64,000 nucleotides of DNA, taken from assembly GCF_009928445.1 (NCBI RefSeq), contig NZ_JAABNO010000021.1, positions 1-64,000 of the forward strand, given 5' to 3'. The notes under the pieces are model-generated. The model did no database searches. It saw nothing but the letters and a program-made list of their open reading frames with translations, and was not told the origin of the DNA. The position numbers and the translations under genes are program-made. Shown in pieces: positions 55,118 through 63,363 of this stretch (position 1 is the first letter of the stretch; every line of letters starts with the position of its first letter). This DNA is from Clostridium sp. C8-1-8 (GTDB lineage Bacteria; Bacillota; Clostridia; Clostridiales; Clostridiaceae).

Positions 55118-56089
55118 TTAAAACTGAATTTCTGCGTCTTTAGTTAGTTTTCTTTGTACCACAGATATAGTTATTAGAATTACAGACATTATTAAACTTA
55201 AGGCTGCTGCATATCCAAAGTCAAAACTTGAGAATGCTTTGTTGTACATGTAATCTAAAAGCACATCAGTCTTTCCAAGTGGTCCGCCTCCAGTAACCAA
55301 CATTACCTGAAGCATTATGTTAAAGGCACCTATTATCAAATTAATTATTATAAAATAAGTTCTAGATGCTAAAAGTGGTAAGGTTATCTTCCACATTTGC
55401 TGCTTTTTAGTAGCACCGTCTACATCAGCAGCCTCATAAATATCCTTAGGCAAATCTTGTATGGCGGCAGTGTACATTATCATTACCCAACCAATACCCT
55501 TCCATATACAAAGTGCCCACACTACTATATTTCCAGTCCATTCATTTTGAAGCCAAGACACCGGTTGACTTATGAGGTGTAGATTTAAAAGCATTGAGTT
55601 TACCAAAGATCCTTGTGTATCTTGGAAAATATATTTAAACAATATAGCAACTACTATCCAGTCTGAAATAACTGGAACATACAATAGAAATCTATATAGT
55701 ACCTTTCCTCTTGAAACTGACTCTATTAATATGGCTATTACCATCCCCAAAAACCATTGAATAGGTACAGTAACTACTACTGCTAGCAATGTATTTCTAA
55801 GGGATAAATAGAACTTTGAGCTTTCATCTATAGCTCCACCAGCAAAGAATGCCTTCTTAAAATTTGCAAGACCGATAAATGTACTAGCCTTATTTGGGTT
55901 AACACTATAGTTCATAAAAGCCATCATAATGTTCTTAAGCAATGGATATGCTACAAAAATTAAGAAGAGTAAAAAACCTATGCCTACAAAAGCCCAGCCT
56001 TCCAGTGCTTCTCTTTGTTTTTTATTAAATTTAATATTTTTACCTCTATGCTGTGAAACAGTCACTGTATTATTTTCCAAATGCTTCAC
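55118..56089 (-). CDS. ABC sugar transporter permease (MalF type)
   Basis: A 323-residue permease with a cytosolic N-terminus and six helices. The EAA motif is DIYEAADVDGATKKQQMWKI, then TLPLLA. RBS AAGGAGAGTG. It lies 61 nt after the binding-protein gene and 14 nt before its partner permease. Belongs to the CUT1 oligosaccharide importers. Substrate inferred as dextran-derived sugars from the flanking GH66 and GH13 genes. Confidence 0.9.
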   Translation of the reverse strand: MKHLENNTVTVSQHRGKNIKFNKKQREALEGWAFVGIGFLLFLIFVAYPLLKNIMMAFMNYSVNPNKASTFIGLANFKKAFFAGGAIDESSKFYLSLRNTLLAVVVTVPIQWFLGMVIAILIESVSRGKVLYRFLLYVPVISDWIVVAILFKYIFQDTQGSLVNSMLLNLHLISQPVSWLQNEWTGNIVVWALCIWKGIGWVMIMYTAAIQDLPKDIYEAADVDGATKKQQMWKITLPLLASRTYFIIINLIIGAFNIMLQVMLVTGGGPLGKTDVLLDYMYNKAFSSFDFGYAAALSLIMSVILITISVVQRKLTKDAEIQF

Positions 56090-56150
56090 TCTCCTTTTTT
56101 ATGGTTGAGGATTAAATATTTAATTTAATCCTCAATCTGTATTTTTTAAA

Positions 56151-57449
56151 TTATTTGCTTGCTTGAAGTAAGGAATCTACTTTCTTTGCTGCATCATCTA
56201 AAGCATCTTTTGGACTCTTCTTCTTTCTTACAGCTAACTCAAAGTCCTCTTTGATTGCATTTGATATATCTCCCCACTTTGGACTTGGAGTTCTAGCCCA
56301 AGTTGAATTAAGCTGATCCATATATGTTTTCAACATTGCATTATCAGTAACTATAGATTTCTTAGCAGTATTTGTATTAACAGGCATCATACCAAGCTCT
56401 GTAGTAAATATGGTTTGAGCATCATCAGAAGCTAAGAATTTTGCAAATGCATAAGCTTGCTCTTTATTCTTAGAAGCCTTAAATATTACTGTATCTTCTC
56501 CTCCTACTACTGAGAAACTTCCTCCATCACCCTTTGGCATAGGAGCAAAAATTAAATTATCTTTAACATTCTTTTGGTCTTTGTTAGCTGGATACCACCA
56601 TGGACCGTCATCAATCATTCCATAATGACCTGCATTGTAGCCTTCCCAAGTACCTTCTCCACCAAGGAGACTCTTACCAATATATCCTTTATCATTCCAT
56701 TCAACTATCTTTGTAAGAGCTTTTATACTTGCGTCACTGTTTAAGTATCCAGTAGCTTTTGTATTCTTTTCATCTGTAAACTTACCACCTAGTGATAAGA
56801 AATATGGAGATATAGCCCAAGATTCCAAACCAGCTATACCAAGTGCAGCTACCTTATTATCTTTTGCCTTAGCTGCATATTGCTCTAATTCATCCATAGT
56901 CTTTGGAGCTTCCTTAAAACCAGCTTTGTCTAGCATTGATTTATTATAGATAGCAATCTTTGTATTTGTATCAAGTGGCACACCATAATAGTGACCATTA
57001 TAGAAATTTGTACTCATTGGTCCTTCATAGACTTCCTTCTTTAAATCGTCAAAACCTGGCATACTATCTACAGGCTCTAAATAATCCTGCTCAGCATATT
57101 GTGCTACATCTACTATATCTGTTCTAGCAAGATCTGGCACAGTACCACTCATAGCTCCTTGAAGAATCTGCTTCTTGTAATCATCTCCACTAGGCATTGG
57201 TGTTATCTTTACCTTTATATCTGGATATGTTTTGTTAAATGCAGGAACTATCTTTTCTTTCAAAACTTTATTTTCTGCATCAGTAAAGGTACTCCACATC
57301 TCAATTTGACCCTTTAGCTTTGTCAAATCAGTTGTAGTTGTAGCGGATCCTTGTCCACTCGTATCTGTAGCCTTGTCACCGCAGCCTACAAATAGCGAAG
57401 AAGCCATAAGTCCTGTTAAAATTAATACAATTACTTTTTTATTTTTCAT
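56151..57449 (-). CDS. Sugar-binding lipoprotein of the ABC transporter
   Basis: A 432-residue extracytoplasmic solute-binding protein (family 1). The lipobox is in SSLFVGCGDKA, with Cys near residue 23. QIEMWSTFTDAENKVLKEKI is the usual N-lobe start, and PWWYPANKDQKNVKDNLIF is in the hinge and sugar-contact region. RBS GGGGGGAT. First gene of the transporter unit and divergent from the AraC regulator. It should capture isomaltooligosaccharides or cyclic isomaltooligosaccharides. A hairpin (57482-57499) is in its leader. Confidence 0.88.
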   Translation of the reverse strand: MKNKKVIVLILTGLMASSLFVGCGDKATDTSGQGSATTTTDLTKLKGQIEMWSTFTDAENKVLKEKIVPAFNKTYPDIKVKITPMPSGDDYKKQILQGAMSGTVPDLARTDIVDVAQYAEQDYLEPVDSMPGFDDLKKEVYEGPMSTNFYNGHYYGVPLDTNTKIAIYNKSMLDKAGFKEAPKTMDELEQYAAKAKDNKVAALGIAGLESWAISPYFLSLGGKFTDEKNTKATGYLNSDASIKALTKIVEWNDKGYIGKSLLGGEGTWEGYNAGHYGMIDDGPWWYPANKDQKNVKDNLIFAPMPKGDGGSFSVVGGEDTVIFKASKNKEQAYAFAKFLASDDAQTIFTTELGMMPVNTNTAKKSIVTDNAMLKTYMDQLNSTWARTPSPKWGDISNAIKEDFELAVRKKKSPKDALDDAAKKVDSLLQASK

Positions 57450-57481
57450 ACTCTATCCCCCCATAGTTTGTTTTTATATTA

Positions 57482-57499
57482 AAGTGCTATTAAGCACTT
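57482..57499 (-). promoter_or_regulatory. Small hairpin in the binding-protein leader
   Basis: AAGTGCT (57482-57488) and AGCACTT (57493-57499) form a 7-bp stem with a 4-nt loop, 33 nt before the start codon. It may be an mRNA stabiliser or operator. Confidence 0.35.
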
Positions 57500-57516
57500 A
57501 TAAGCTTTTATTTTCA

Positions 57517-57528
57517 TTAAACGTTTTC
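57517..57528. promoter_or_regulatory. Weak cre-like site upstream of the binding-protein gene
   Basis: The minus strand reads GAAAACGTTTAA, a cre-like core with two or three mismatches to the consensus. TATAACGTTATCA near 57675 is a second weak candidate. Catabolite repression is expected biologically but the sites are imperfect. The rest of 57450-57863 must hold the divergent promoters, which I do not place. Confidence 0.3.
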
Positions 57529-57863
57529 TCATCAAGGAACCGTTTGCACAGATAGATTAAACCTATTATTTATCTGCGTATATACAGGTATAACGCACAT
57601 CACTCCTTAACTACACAATATTTTTCACTTGTTATTTTAGTTCAACTCAAAGTACTCTGCTTTATTTATTGCTATGTATAACGTTATCATTGATCCTGTA
57701 ATAATTATTATGTATATTTTACCATATAAGTGCTTTTTATGTAACTTTGTTATATATCTTGTATATCTTTGATTTTATTCTAATCTGTTATACAATAATA
57801 TTAAATGTACAATTTATACTTTTTTTGTACTATACCGACTTTTCATATTAGCGGAGGTTTCAC

Positions 57864-58778
57864 ATGGATTTACTATCAATAGATACAAGTATTGTGCCAT
57901 CAGTAAGGCTAATAGGTCACATAGATTATATAAAACCCTGGAAACACTTTAATAGAACCATCAACGAGTACATTCTATATATAGTTAAAAGTGGAGAGCT
58001 TTATATTAAAGAAGGAAGTATAGAATACCATCTTAATAAAGGAGATATTTTACTGCTAGAACCTAATATAGAACATAGCGGCTACAAAGAAGCTTCTTGC
58101 CACTATTATTACATTCACTTTAAACATCCTAAGATTTCTGCTGTAAATGCTAATTCTTATGAAGAAATAGCCCAAAGACTAATGGATAAAAGAAGGTCTT
58201 CTCTTCATAGTGAGTATCTCAGCGAGCTTTCCGATACAGATCCTGATTTTTATTTACCAAAAAACTATCACTATGAAGATGAAAATGAATTGATGTCTTT
58301 ACTGGTAAGCGCTGATAGCGATTTTTATCATAAATATGAAGGATATAAAAGAATAGCCTCTTTGAAGCTACTAGAAATATTAATAAAAATAAGTAGGGAC
58401 TATACCTCTACTAAGATTGAAAATGCTCAACCACAATTTTCGAAAGCTTTTGTAAAATGTAGAAATATTCAGCATTACCTTAATTCTAACTACCAAAATA
58501 AGATAACAAGTGCTGACATTGAGCAAAACTTTGAGTCCAACTATGATTACCTAAATAGAGTTTTTCAACAAATGACTGGGTACAGCATAATAAACTATTT
58601 AAATATCATACGAATAAATCGGGCTAAGGACTTATTAGATGCTACCCCACTAAAAATTTCTGAAGTTGGTTATCTAGTTGGAATCGACGACCCCTATTAT
58701 TTTAGCAAGCTTTTCAAAAAGATTGCAGGAATCACTCCTTCTAACTATATAAAACTAAAAAGTGAACCTACCATTTAA
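57864..58778 (+). CDS. AraC-family regulator of the dextran locus
   Basis: A 304-residue regulator. An N-terminal cupin (about 10-100: YILYIVKSGELYIKEGSIEY, then HLNKGDILLLEPNIEHSG) binds the inducer, and the C-terminal double helix-turn-helix (about 205-300) ends FKKIAGITPSNYIKL with YLVGIDDPYYFSKLFKK. RBS GCGGAGG. It is divergent from the transporter and glycosidase operon and probably activates it in response to isomaltose-type sugars. A CPBP-protease remnant follows in frame after its stop codon. Confidence 0.88.
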   Translation: MDLLSIDTSIVPSVRLIGHIDYIKPWKHFNRTINEYILYIVKSGELYIKEGSIEYHLNKGDILLLEPNIEHSGYKEASCHYYYIHFKHPKISAVNANSYEEIAQRLMDKRRSSLHSEYLSELSDTDPDFYLPKNYHYEDENELMSLLVSADSDFYHKYEGYKRIASLKLLEILIKISRDYTSTKIENAQPQFSKAFVKCRNIQHYLNSNYQNKITSADIEQNFESNYDYLNRVFQQMTGYSIINYLNIIRINRAKDLLDATPLKISEVGYLVGIDDPYYFSKLFKKIAGITPSNYIKLKSEPTI

Positions 58779-58958
58779 ACTTGGGGTGGAATATTTGTAG
58801 CTTTAACCTGGGGACTATGCCACATGTTTACCAAAGGTAGTTTATCTGTAGGACTATTGGTAGCCTCAGAAGGACTTATTTTTGGCATCACCTATCTCCT
58901 AAGTAGGCGAAATATTTTCATAGCATATTTCCTACTCTTTTTTATGTTTGTTTTATAG
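58779..58958 (+). pseudogene. C-terminal fragment of a CPBP (CAAX-type) intramembrane protease
   Basis: Directly after the AraC stop and in the same frame there are 59 codons: TWGGIFVALTWGLCHMFTKG, then SLSVGLLVASEGLIFGITYL and a hydrophobic end. TWGLCHMFTKG looks like the C-terminal membrane motif of CPBP proteases. There is no start or ribosome binding site, so this is a decayed fragment left by a rearrangement. Confidence 0.5.
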
Positions 58959-59003
58959 AACTCATATTAACACTTGTCACATAGTACTTATTTCTCCACT
59001 AAA

Positions 59004-59100
59004 AGATGTACTACTTCCAATGCTAAATCAATTTTTATATTCTTCATAATTCTATGAATGGAATTTAGAAATATAGATTTACTGAGATGTGGTACATCTT
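59004..59100. repeat. Inverted-repeat element, family A copy 4
   Basis: AGATGTACTACTTC (59004-59017) and GATGTGGTACATCTT (59086-59100) are the ends, 97 bp. It lies between the CPBP remnant and the ArsR gene. The rest of 58959-59271 has no gene. Confidence 0.7.
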
Positions 59101-59271
59101 TGCATTTTAAAAAACAATATAACATTCTATATATATCAAACATAACATTTGACTTCCATAACATTACATGTATAATATACTTATTATGGTAAATAAAGTA
59201 TTAAATTTCACAATACAACAATAATACTTAAATACTCTAATTTCAAAAATTCCAGACTGTAAAGGTGGTTA

Positions 59272-60321
59272 GTGAAAGTGATTTCATTGAATGAAAATAT
59301 ACTAATAGAAAGCTCAATAGTATGCGAGTTATTAGCTTCTATGTTTAGGCTTGAATGCCATGAAAAGCTGCTTCCTCAAAGTCAGCAAAGATTAAAATAC
59401 GTTCCAGAAGCTTTAAAGAATTGGGTTGACAAAAGTAGATTAAGCCTTACAAGTACTTTAAAAGAAGAATTAAGCATATTCTTTAATTTCGAAAGCTTCC
59501 TAGGTATGAGTTTAATCCAAGTTGTTATTGAGAAAGGTTGCCATAAAGACATAGCTCAATTCTTTAACTTTTTAGATCAATATCCTTCAGAGGATTTAGT
59601 AAAAAACTTTTTTACTACTGGTTTTGGACAGGATGCAAAACTCACTAACATACATGATCTATTAGAAGTAAAGGCTTATCTTGATAAGGCTTCTATACCA
59701 GAAATTGAAAAGTGGAAGCTACTATACTTCTGTTCTTGCCCTGATAAAACTAAAGATAGATTTATAAATCTTGTTAAAAAATATTATAACTTGATATTTA
59801 AGAATACCCTAGATATGCTTGATACAGTTTATGCTGAGAGTGTAAATAAGCTTGAAGAAAAACTACAGACTAATCCTTTTAACACAATAAGTAAACTTAT
59901 TGATTATGATTTTGCAACAAATAATGATAACATAACTCTAATACCTTCTTACTATTATAATACAGCTTCATTATTATCCTTTTCTGAAGAAGATAGTAGA
60001 TTAATTTATCTTTATGGTACGGCCTGTCCTGAAATAGCATTTTCAGAAGATATTTCTTCAGAAAAGGTTCTTAATGCAATAAAGGTTTTGAGCGATGAAA
60101 ATCGTATTAAAACTATAGAACTCTTAAATCAAGGCCCCTGCTATGGGTATGAACTATCTCAAAAGCTTGGTATATCAAGTTCAACCATTTCACATCACCT
60201 CTCCTTATTAAATGATATTGAGGTAATTACGTCATTCAGAGAGGAGAATAAAGTCTACTATAAAGTAAATAAAGATACCATAAGAAAAATACTAAAGCAA
60301 TTTGAAGCCATGCTAACCTAA
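59272..60321 (+). CDS. ArsR-family regulator with long N-terminal domain
   Basis: A 349-residue protein. The C-terminal 90 residues are an ArsR winged helix: VLSDENRIKTIELLNQGPCY, LSQKLGISSSTISHHLSLLN, with no obvious metal-binding Cys pair. The N-terminal 250 residues are helical and may bind a ligand. Start: GTG 59272 with AAAGGTGG. The stop codon lies in the loop of a terminator hairpin, and the MFS exporter gene follows 72 nt on. It likely represses the exporter. Confidence 0.8.
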   Translation: MKVISLNENILIESSIVCELLASMFRLECHEKLLPQSQQRLKYVPEALKNWVDKSRLSLTSTLKEELSIFFNFESFLGMSLIQVVIEKGCHKDIAQFFNFLDQYPSEDLVKNFFTTGFGQDAKLTNIHDLLEVKAYLDKASIPEIEKWKLLYFCSCPDKTKDRFINLVKKYYNLIFKNTLDMLDTVYAESVNKLEEKLQTNPFNTISKLIDYDFATNNDNITLIPSYYYNTASLLSFSEEDSRLIYLYGTACPEIAFSEDISSEKVLNAIKVLSDENRIKTIELLNQGPCYGYELSQKLGISSSTISHHLSLLNDIEVITSFREENKVYYKVNKDTIRKILKQFEAMLT

Positions 60322-60336
60322 GGTTAGCTATTTTTT
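60312..60336 (+). terminator. Terminator overlapping the ArsR stop codon
   Basis: GCTAACC (60312-60318) and GGTTAGC (60322-60328) enclose a TAA loop, followed by TATTTTTTC. The TAA loop (60319-60321) is the stop codon of the ArsR gene. The MFS gene would then need its own promoter or partial read-through. Confidence 0.75.
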
Positions 60337-60393
60337 CAAATTAATGTTCGATAAACATAAGATGTCATATTTTATTTTTATAGGAGGTTCAAG

Positions 60394-61623
60394 ATGAAAA
60401 TTATAAAAAATAAGGATTTTATGCTTCTATGGTTTGCTCAAAGTATTTCAAAGTTAGGTACAAGGCTATATGACATCGCCTTAATGTGGTATATGTATAA
60501 GAAAACTGGCTCATCACTAGCCTTGGGTTTAAGTGTATTGTGCTTTACTGTTCCATCTGTATTGATCTCTCCTCTAGCTGGTGTCCTCGCTGATAGGCTT
60601 AGTAAAAAGAAAATTATTATAAGCACAGATTTCCTAAACGGCCTTATAATGCTCATATTTAGCTATTTTATTTTTACTGACAAATTCCCTATATATACGC
60701 TCTATATCTTTATGATACTTTCAACAATGGTAACTTCTTTATTCAACCCAGCAATATCTTCTGCAATTCCAGTTATTGTAGTTGAAAAAGAGCTAAAAGA
60801 TGCTAATACCTTAAATCAAATTACTTCTCAGATAATAAATATTCTAGGGCCTGCCCTTGCAGGAATATTAATAGCTTTTATGAATATCTGGTTATTATTC
60901 TTTGTCAACGGATTGTCCTTCCTGATTTGTTCTTTACTAGAGAGTTTTATAGTGATTCCTAAGATATATTCTAAGAGATCTGAAAAAGGAGGAATTGCCT
61001 CACAGTTTAAAGAAGGATTACTGTATGTCACTAAAGACAAACCTTTACTTTATCTAGTTTTGGCTGGAGGAGTAATAATTAATTTCTTTTTGGCACCTTT
61101 GTCTATATACGAAACCATGTTAGCTTCCAAGATTCTTAATGTAGGCTCTACTGGTTATGGGATGATGAACTCAATATTGTCAGTAGGCGCTCTTGTTGGA
61201 GCCTTATTGATATTAATAAATATCTTTAAAGATAAATACAAAATGACAGTTATAGGATTGAGCTTAGAAGGAATAGCGGTATTACTCTTAGGACTTATAG
61301 CTAATTACTATACCGTGCTTCTTGCAGAAGCTATTCTAGGATTAGGCGTAACACTAGCAAGCGTAGGAATAAGCACTCTATATCAAGTTCTTATTCCTAA
61401 AGATAAAATGGGTAGAGTAATGGCACTTGTCAGCACTTTATGTGATGTATCAGTTCCATTAGGTACTCTTGTTGGATCAACAATAGTTATATACTCTCCT
61501 TTAAGCTATATACTGATGGTATCTGGAATATTCATCTTGATTACTGGAATCTTATTAATTCCATTATTAAATCTAAAAAACAAAAACTCAGCTTTAAAAT
61601 CTATAGAAGATAAAGCAATATAG
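60394..61623 (+). CDS. MFS efflux transporter (macrolide-efflux / enterobactin-exporter type)
   Basis: A 409-residue transporter of about 12 helices. The start MKIIKNKDFMLLWFAQSISK, GTRLYDIALMWYMYKKTGS and motif A (PLAGVLADRLSKKKIIISTD) match the MFS_3 group, which includes MefA and EntS. Start: ATG 60394 with AGGAGG. It follows an ArsR-family regulator that probably controls it. Substrate unknown; drugs, siderophores and toxic metals are possible. Confidence 0.82.
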   Translation: MKIIKNKDFMLLWFAQSISKLGTRLYDIALMWYMYKKTGSSLALGLSVLCFTVPSVLISPLAGVLADRLSKKKIIISTDFLNGLIMLIFSYFIFTDKFPIYTLYIFMILSTMVTSLFNPAISSAIPVIVVEKELKDANTLNQITSQIINILGPALAGILIAFMNIWLLFFVNGLSFLICSLLESFIVIPKIYSKRSEKGGIASQFKEGLLYVTKDKPLLYLVLAGGVIINFFLAPLSIYETMLASKILNVGSTGYGMMNSILSVGALVGALLILINIFKDKYKMTVIGLSLEGIAVLLLGLIANYYTVLLAEAILGLGVTLASVGISTLYQVLIPKDKMGRVMALVSTLCDVSVPLGTLVGSTIVIYSPLSYILMVSGIFILITGILLIPLLNLKNKNSALKSIEDKAI

Positions 61624-61814
61624 TTGAATAATTATACATTGAAGTATATTATTTAATTATGCTGATTTAAATTGTTAATTTTCACCATTATTACAAACGT
61701 ACATTTTTACCTAACTTATGAGAAAGAGATTTTTGCTAAAGTAAAAACTATATTGTTTCAACTCAGTGATTAAACATAAATGGATTTTAACAATACCTTG
61801 AAAGGAGACTTATC

Positions 61815-62012
61815 ATGGAAGAATTAAAAGTAATTTTAGAAAAGTTTATAGAATCTGGCTGGGACTTGATTTCAATACCATCCAAAGCTTATCTTGAAGG
61901 TACTGGGTCAAAAGAAGAGTTAGTAAAGTCAGTAGAGCAAGCAGATAAAGAATGTGGTAGTTGCGGTTGCGAGCTTGATCCTTTGTATAAGAAATGTCTT
62001 AAGTTATTATAA
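61815..62012 (+). CDS. Small Cys-rich protein, unknown
   Basis: A 65-residue protein starting MEELKVILEKFIESGWDLIS with a preceding AAAGGAGA. Near its end is ECGSCGCELDPLYKKCLKLL, with Cys at CxxCxC and one further Cys: a possible metal or redox site. Not recognised. It is on the same strand as the exporter but separated by 191 nt. Followed at once by a family-A repeat element. Confidence 0.6.
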   Translation: MEELKVILEKFIESGWDLISIPSKAYLEGTGSKEELVKSVEQADKECGSCGCELDPLYKKCLKLL

Positions 62013-62030
62013 AAAGCTACCCTTATAAAC

Positions 62031-62124
62031 AGATGTACCACTTCACAAGAAACTTTATTTTCAAGTTTACCTCTCATAAATCAGAGATTTTTGAAGATAG
62101 ATTTCCTACTGAAGTGGTACTTCT
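62031..62124. repeat. Inverted-repeat element, family A copy 5
   Basis: AGATGTACCACTTC (62031-62044) and GAAGTGGTACTTCT (62111-62124) are the ends, 94 bp. It lies between two convergent genes, and its stem could terminate transcription on both strands. Confidence 0.75.
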
Positions 62125-62138
62125 TTTCATAAAAACAA

Positions 62139-62537
62139 TTAACTATATATCCTAAGTTTTCTTACTCTTCTTAAATACGTAACCATTACTACAGAAATCA
62201 CACAAATGCCTATTATAACATTAGTGGTTCCATATATGTGAAATCTCTTAAGCTGTATAATATCTACTAATGCCCTTATCCACAGTACCCCCATAAGAGC
62301 TACACCTAAGACGTTCACTTTAAGAAAGGTGCTTTTAGCTTCATTCATGTAATTTAATATTAACTGTAATCCCAAATACACAAGATTTAAAAAAATGAAA
62401 AATACAAACTCTCCATAAGTTATATTTATAACAGTATCATCTACCATAATAGTATAGAAATAAAATATAGCTATAGAAAATAAAAACAAAATTATCGCAC
62501 TGAAATAATTCAGATACTTTCTTATTATATCATTCAT
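62139..62537 (-). CDS. Small polytopic membrane protein
   Basis: A 132-residue protein with four hydrophobic helices and a basic C-terminus (RVRKLRIYS). No family assigned. The start is ATG 62537 with AAGAGGA; an in-frame ATG two codons earlier overlaps the binding site. It is convergent with the small Cys-rich gene across a repeat element. Confidence 0.6.
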   Translation of the reverse strand: MNDIIRKYLNYFSAIILFLFSIAIFYFYTIMVDDTVINITYGEFVFFIFLNLVYLGLQLILNYMNEAKSTFLKVNVLGVALMGVLWIRALVDIIQLKRFHIYGTTNVIIGICVISVVMVTYLRRVRKLRIYS

Positions 62538-62762
62538 GAGCATTCCTCTTACAAGACAGTTGAATTTAATACTTTTATTTTATATTTTGCTAAATAATTA
62601 CTCTAAGTATATATTTAAATTATTTATTTTTCAACCTTTTTTGAGTATTTTTATAAGTTATATTAAATATTTATACAATAGCCGAAATGGTATTAATTCA
62701 CTTTTAAACCTGTCACTTACTTCAAATTTAGGCTTTATAAACTATTAATTAAATTTTGGCCC

Positions 62763-62797
62763 TGTTAAAGTACTGTGTTGAAATTAAACATAGCCTG
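62763..62797. repeat. Family-B repeat downstream of the ParB-like gene
   Basis: CTGTTAAAGTACTGTGTTGA followed by AATTAAACATAGCC. It resembles 24681-24715 and the reverse of 63287-63318, and lies just after the stop of the ParB-like gene, which is therefore flanked by two copies. Confidence 0.4.
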
Positions 62798-62819
62798 ATT
62801 TTTTGTTGTGAAATCTTTA

Positions 62820-63254
62820 CTACTGGAGATCTTCAATTATATCCTGGTAATGAGTATTCCAAACTATAATCCAACATTTATAGATTCCCTCTCTTCTCAT
62901 AGCCTCTAATCTATGATTACCATCACTTACTATTAGTTTATCGCCTTCATGTTGCACTATTAAAGGCGGCATATCCCATCCATTTTGTATCAAATCTTGA
63001 AACTTCTTAATACAAGGTTCCCAATCCTCTGGTGCATTATAGTACTCCATACCAGGCTCTGGGCCACAGCAACGTTTTAACTTGTCAATACTTATTAACA
63101 TAGGTCCTGTCCAATACCTTTTCTCAAGCTTTAACCCTTCAGAGAATGGAACGTTATCTCCAACTGAGTTTAAAAAAAGGTGAACCCATTCCTCAATTTT
63201 TCCTTTCTTTCCATAGTCTATTGCCTCTTCCACATTAAATCTCATACTTTTCAT
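62820..63254 (-). CDS. ParB/sulfiredoxin-like domain protein
   Basis: A 144-residue protein. IVQHEGDKLIVSDGNHRLEA with MRREGIYKCWIIV matches the DGNHR motif of the ParB N-terminal/sulfiredoxin fold, where it binds a nucleotide. Upstream it shows LKLEKRYWTGPMLISIDKLK and CCGPEPGMEY. Such single-domain proteins have unknown roles; nucleotide binding is likely. GGAGGT lies about 15 nt before the ATG, somewhat far. The gene is flanked by family-B repeats. Confidence 0.65.
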   Translation of the reverse strand: MKSMRFNVEEAIDYGKKGKIEEWVHLFLNSVGDNVPFSEGLKLEKRYWTGPMLISIDKLKRCCGPEPGMEYYNAPEDWEPCIKKFQDLIQNGWDMPPLIVQHEGDKLIVSDGNHRLEAMRREGIYKCWIIVWNTHYQDIIEDLQ

Positions 63255-63286
63255 AATAATACTTTAAATACCTCCATATAAAATTG

Positions 63287-63318
63287 GCTATGTTTAAGAA
63301 TATTGTTTAACAGAGCCA
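63287..63318. repeat. Family-B repeat upstream of the ParB-like gene
   Basis: GGCTATGTTTAAGAATATTG and TTTAACAGAGCC form an inverted pair at the ends (GGCTATGTT with AACAGAGCC). Similar ends occur at 42001-42035. Confidence 0.4.
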
Positions 63319-63363
63319 TAAAATTTAACTGTATTAATATCAGCAATCTTCTAAAGGTGTACC

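Noticed and set aside
62536-62748. 70-codon plus-strand frame
   Set aside because: Low-complexity A/T-rich translation without ribosome binding site; located in an intergenic stretch.
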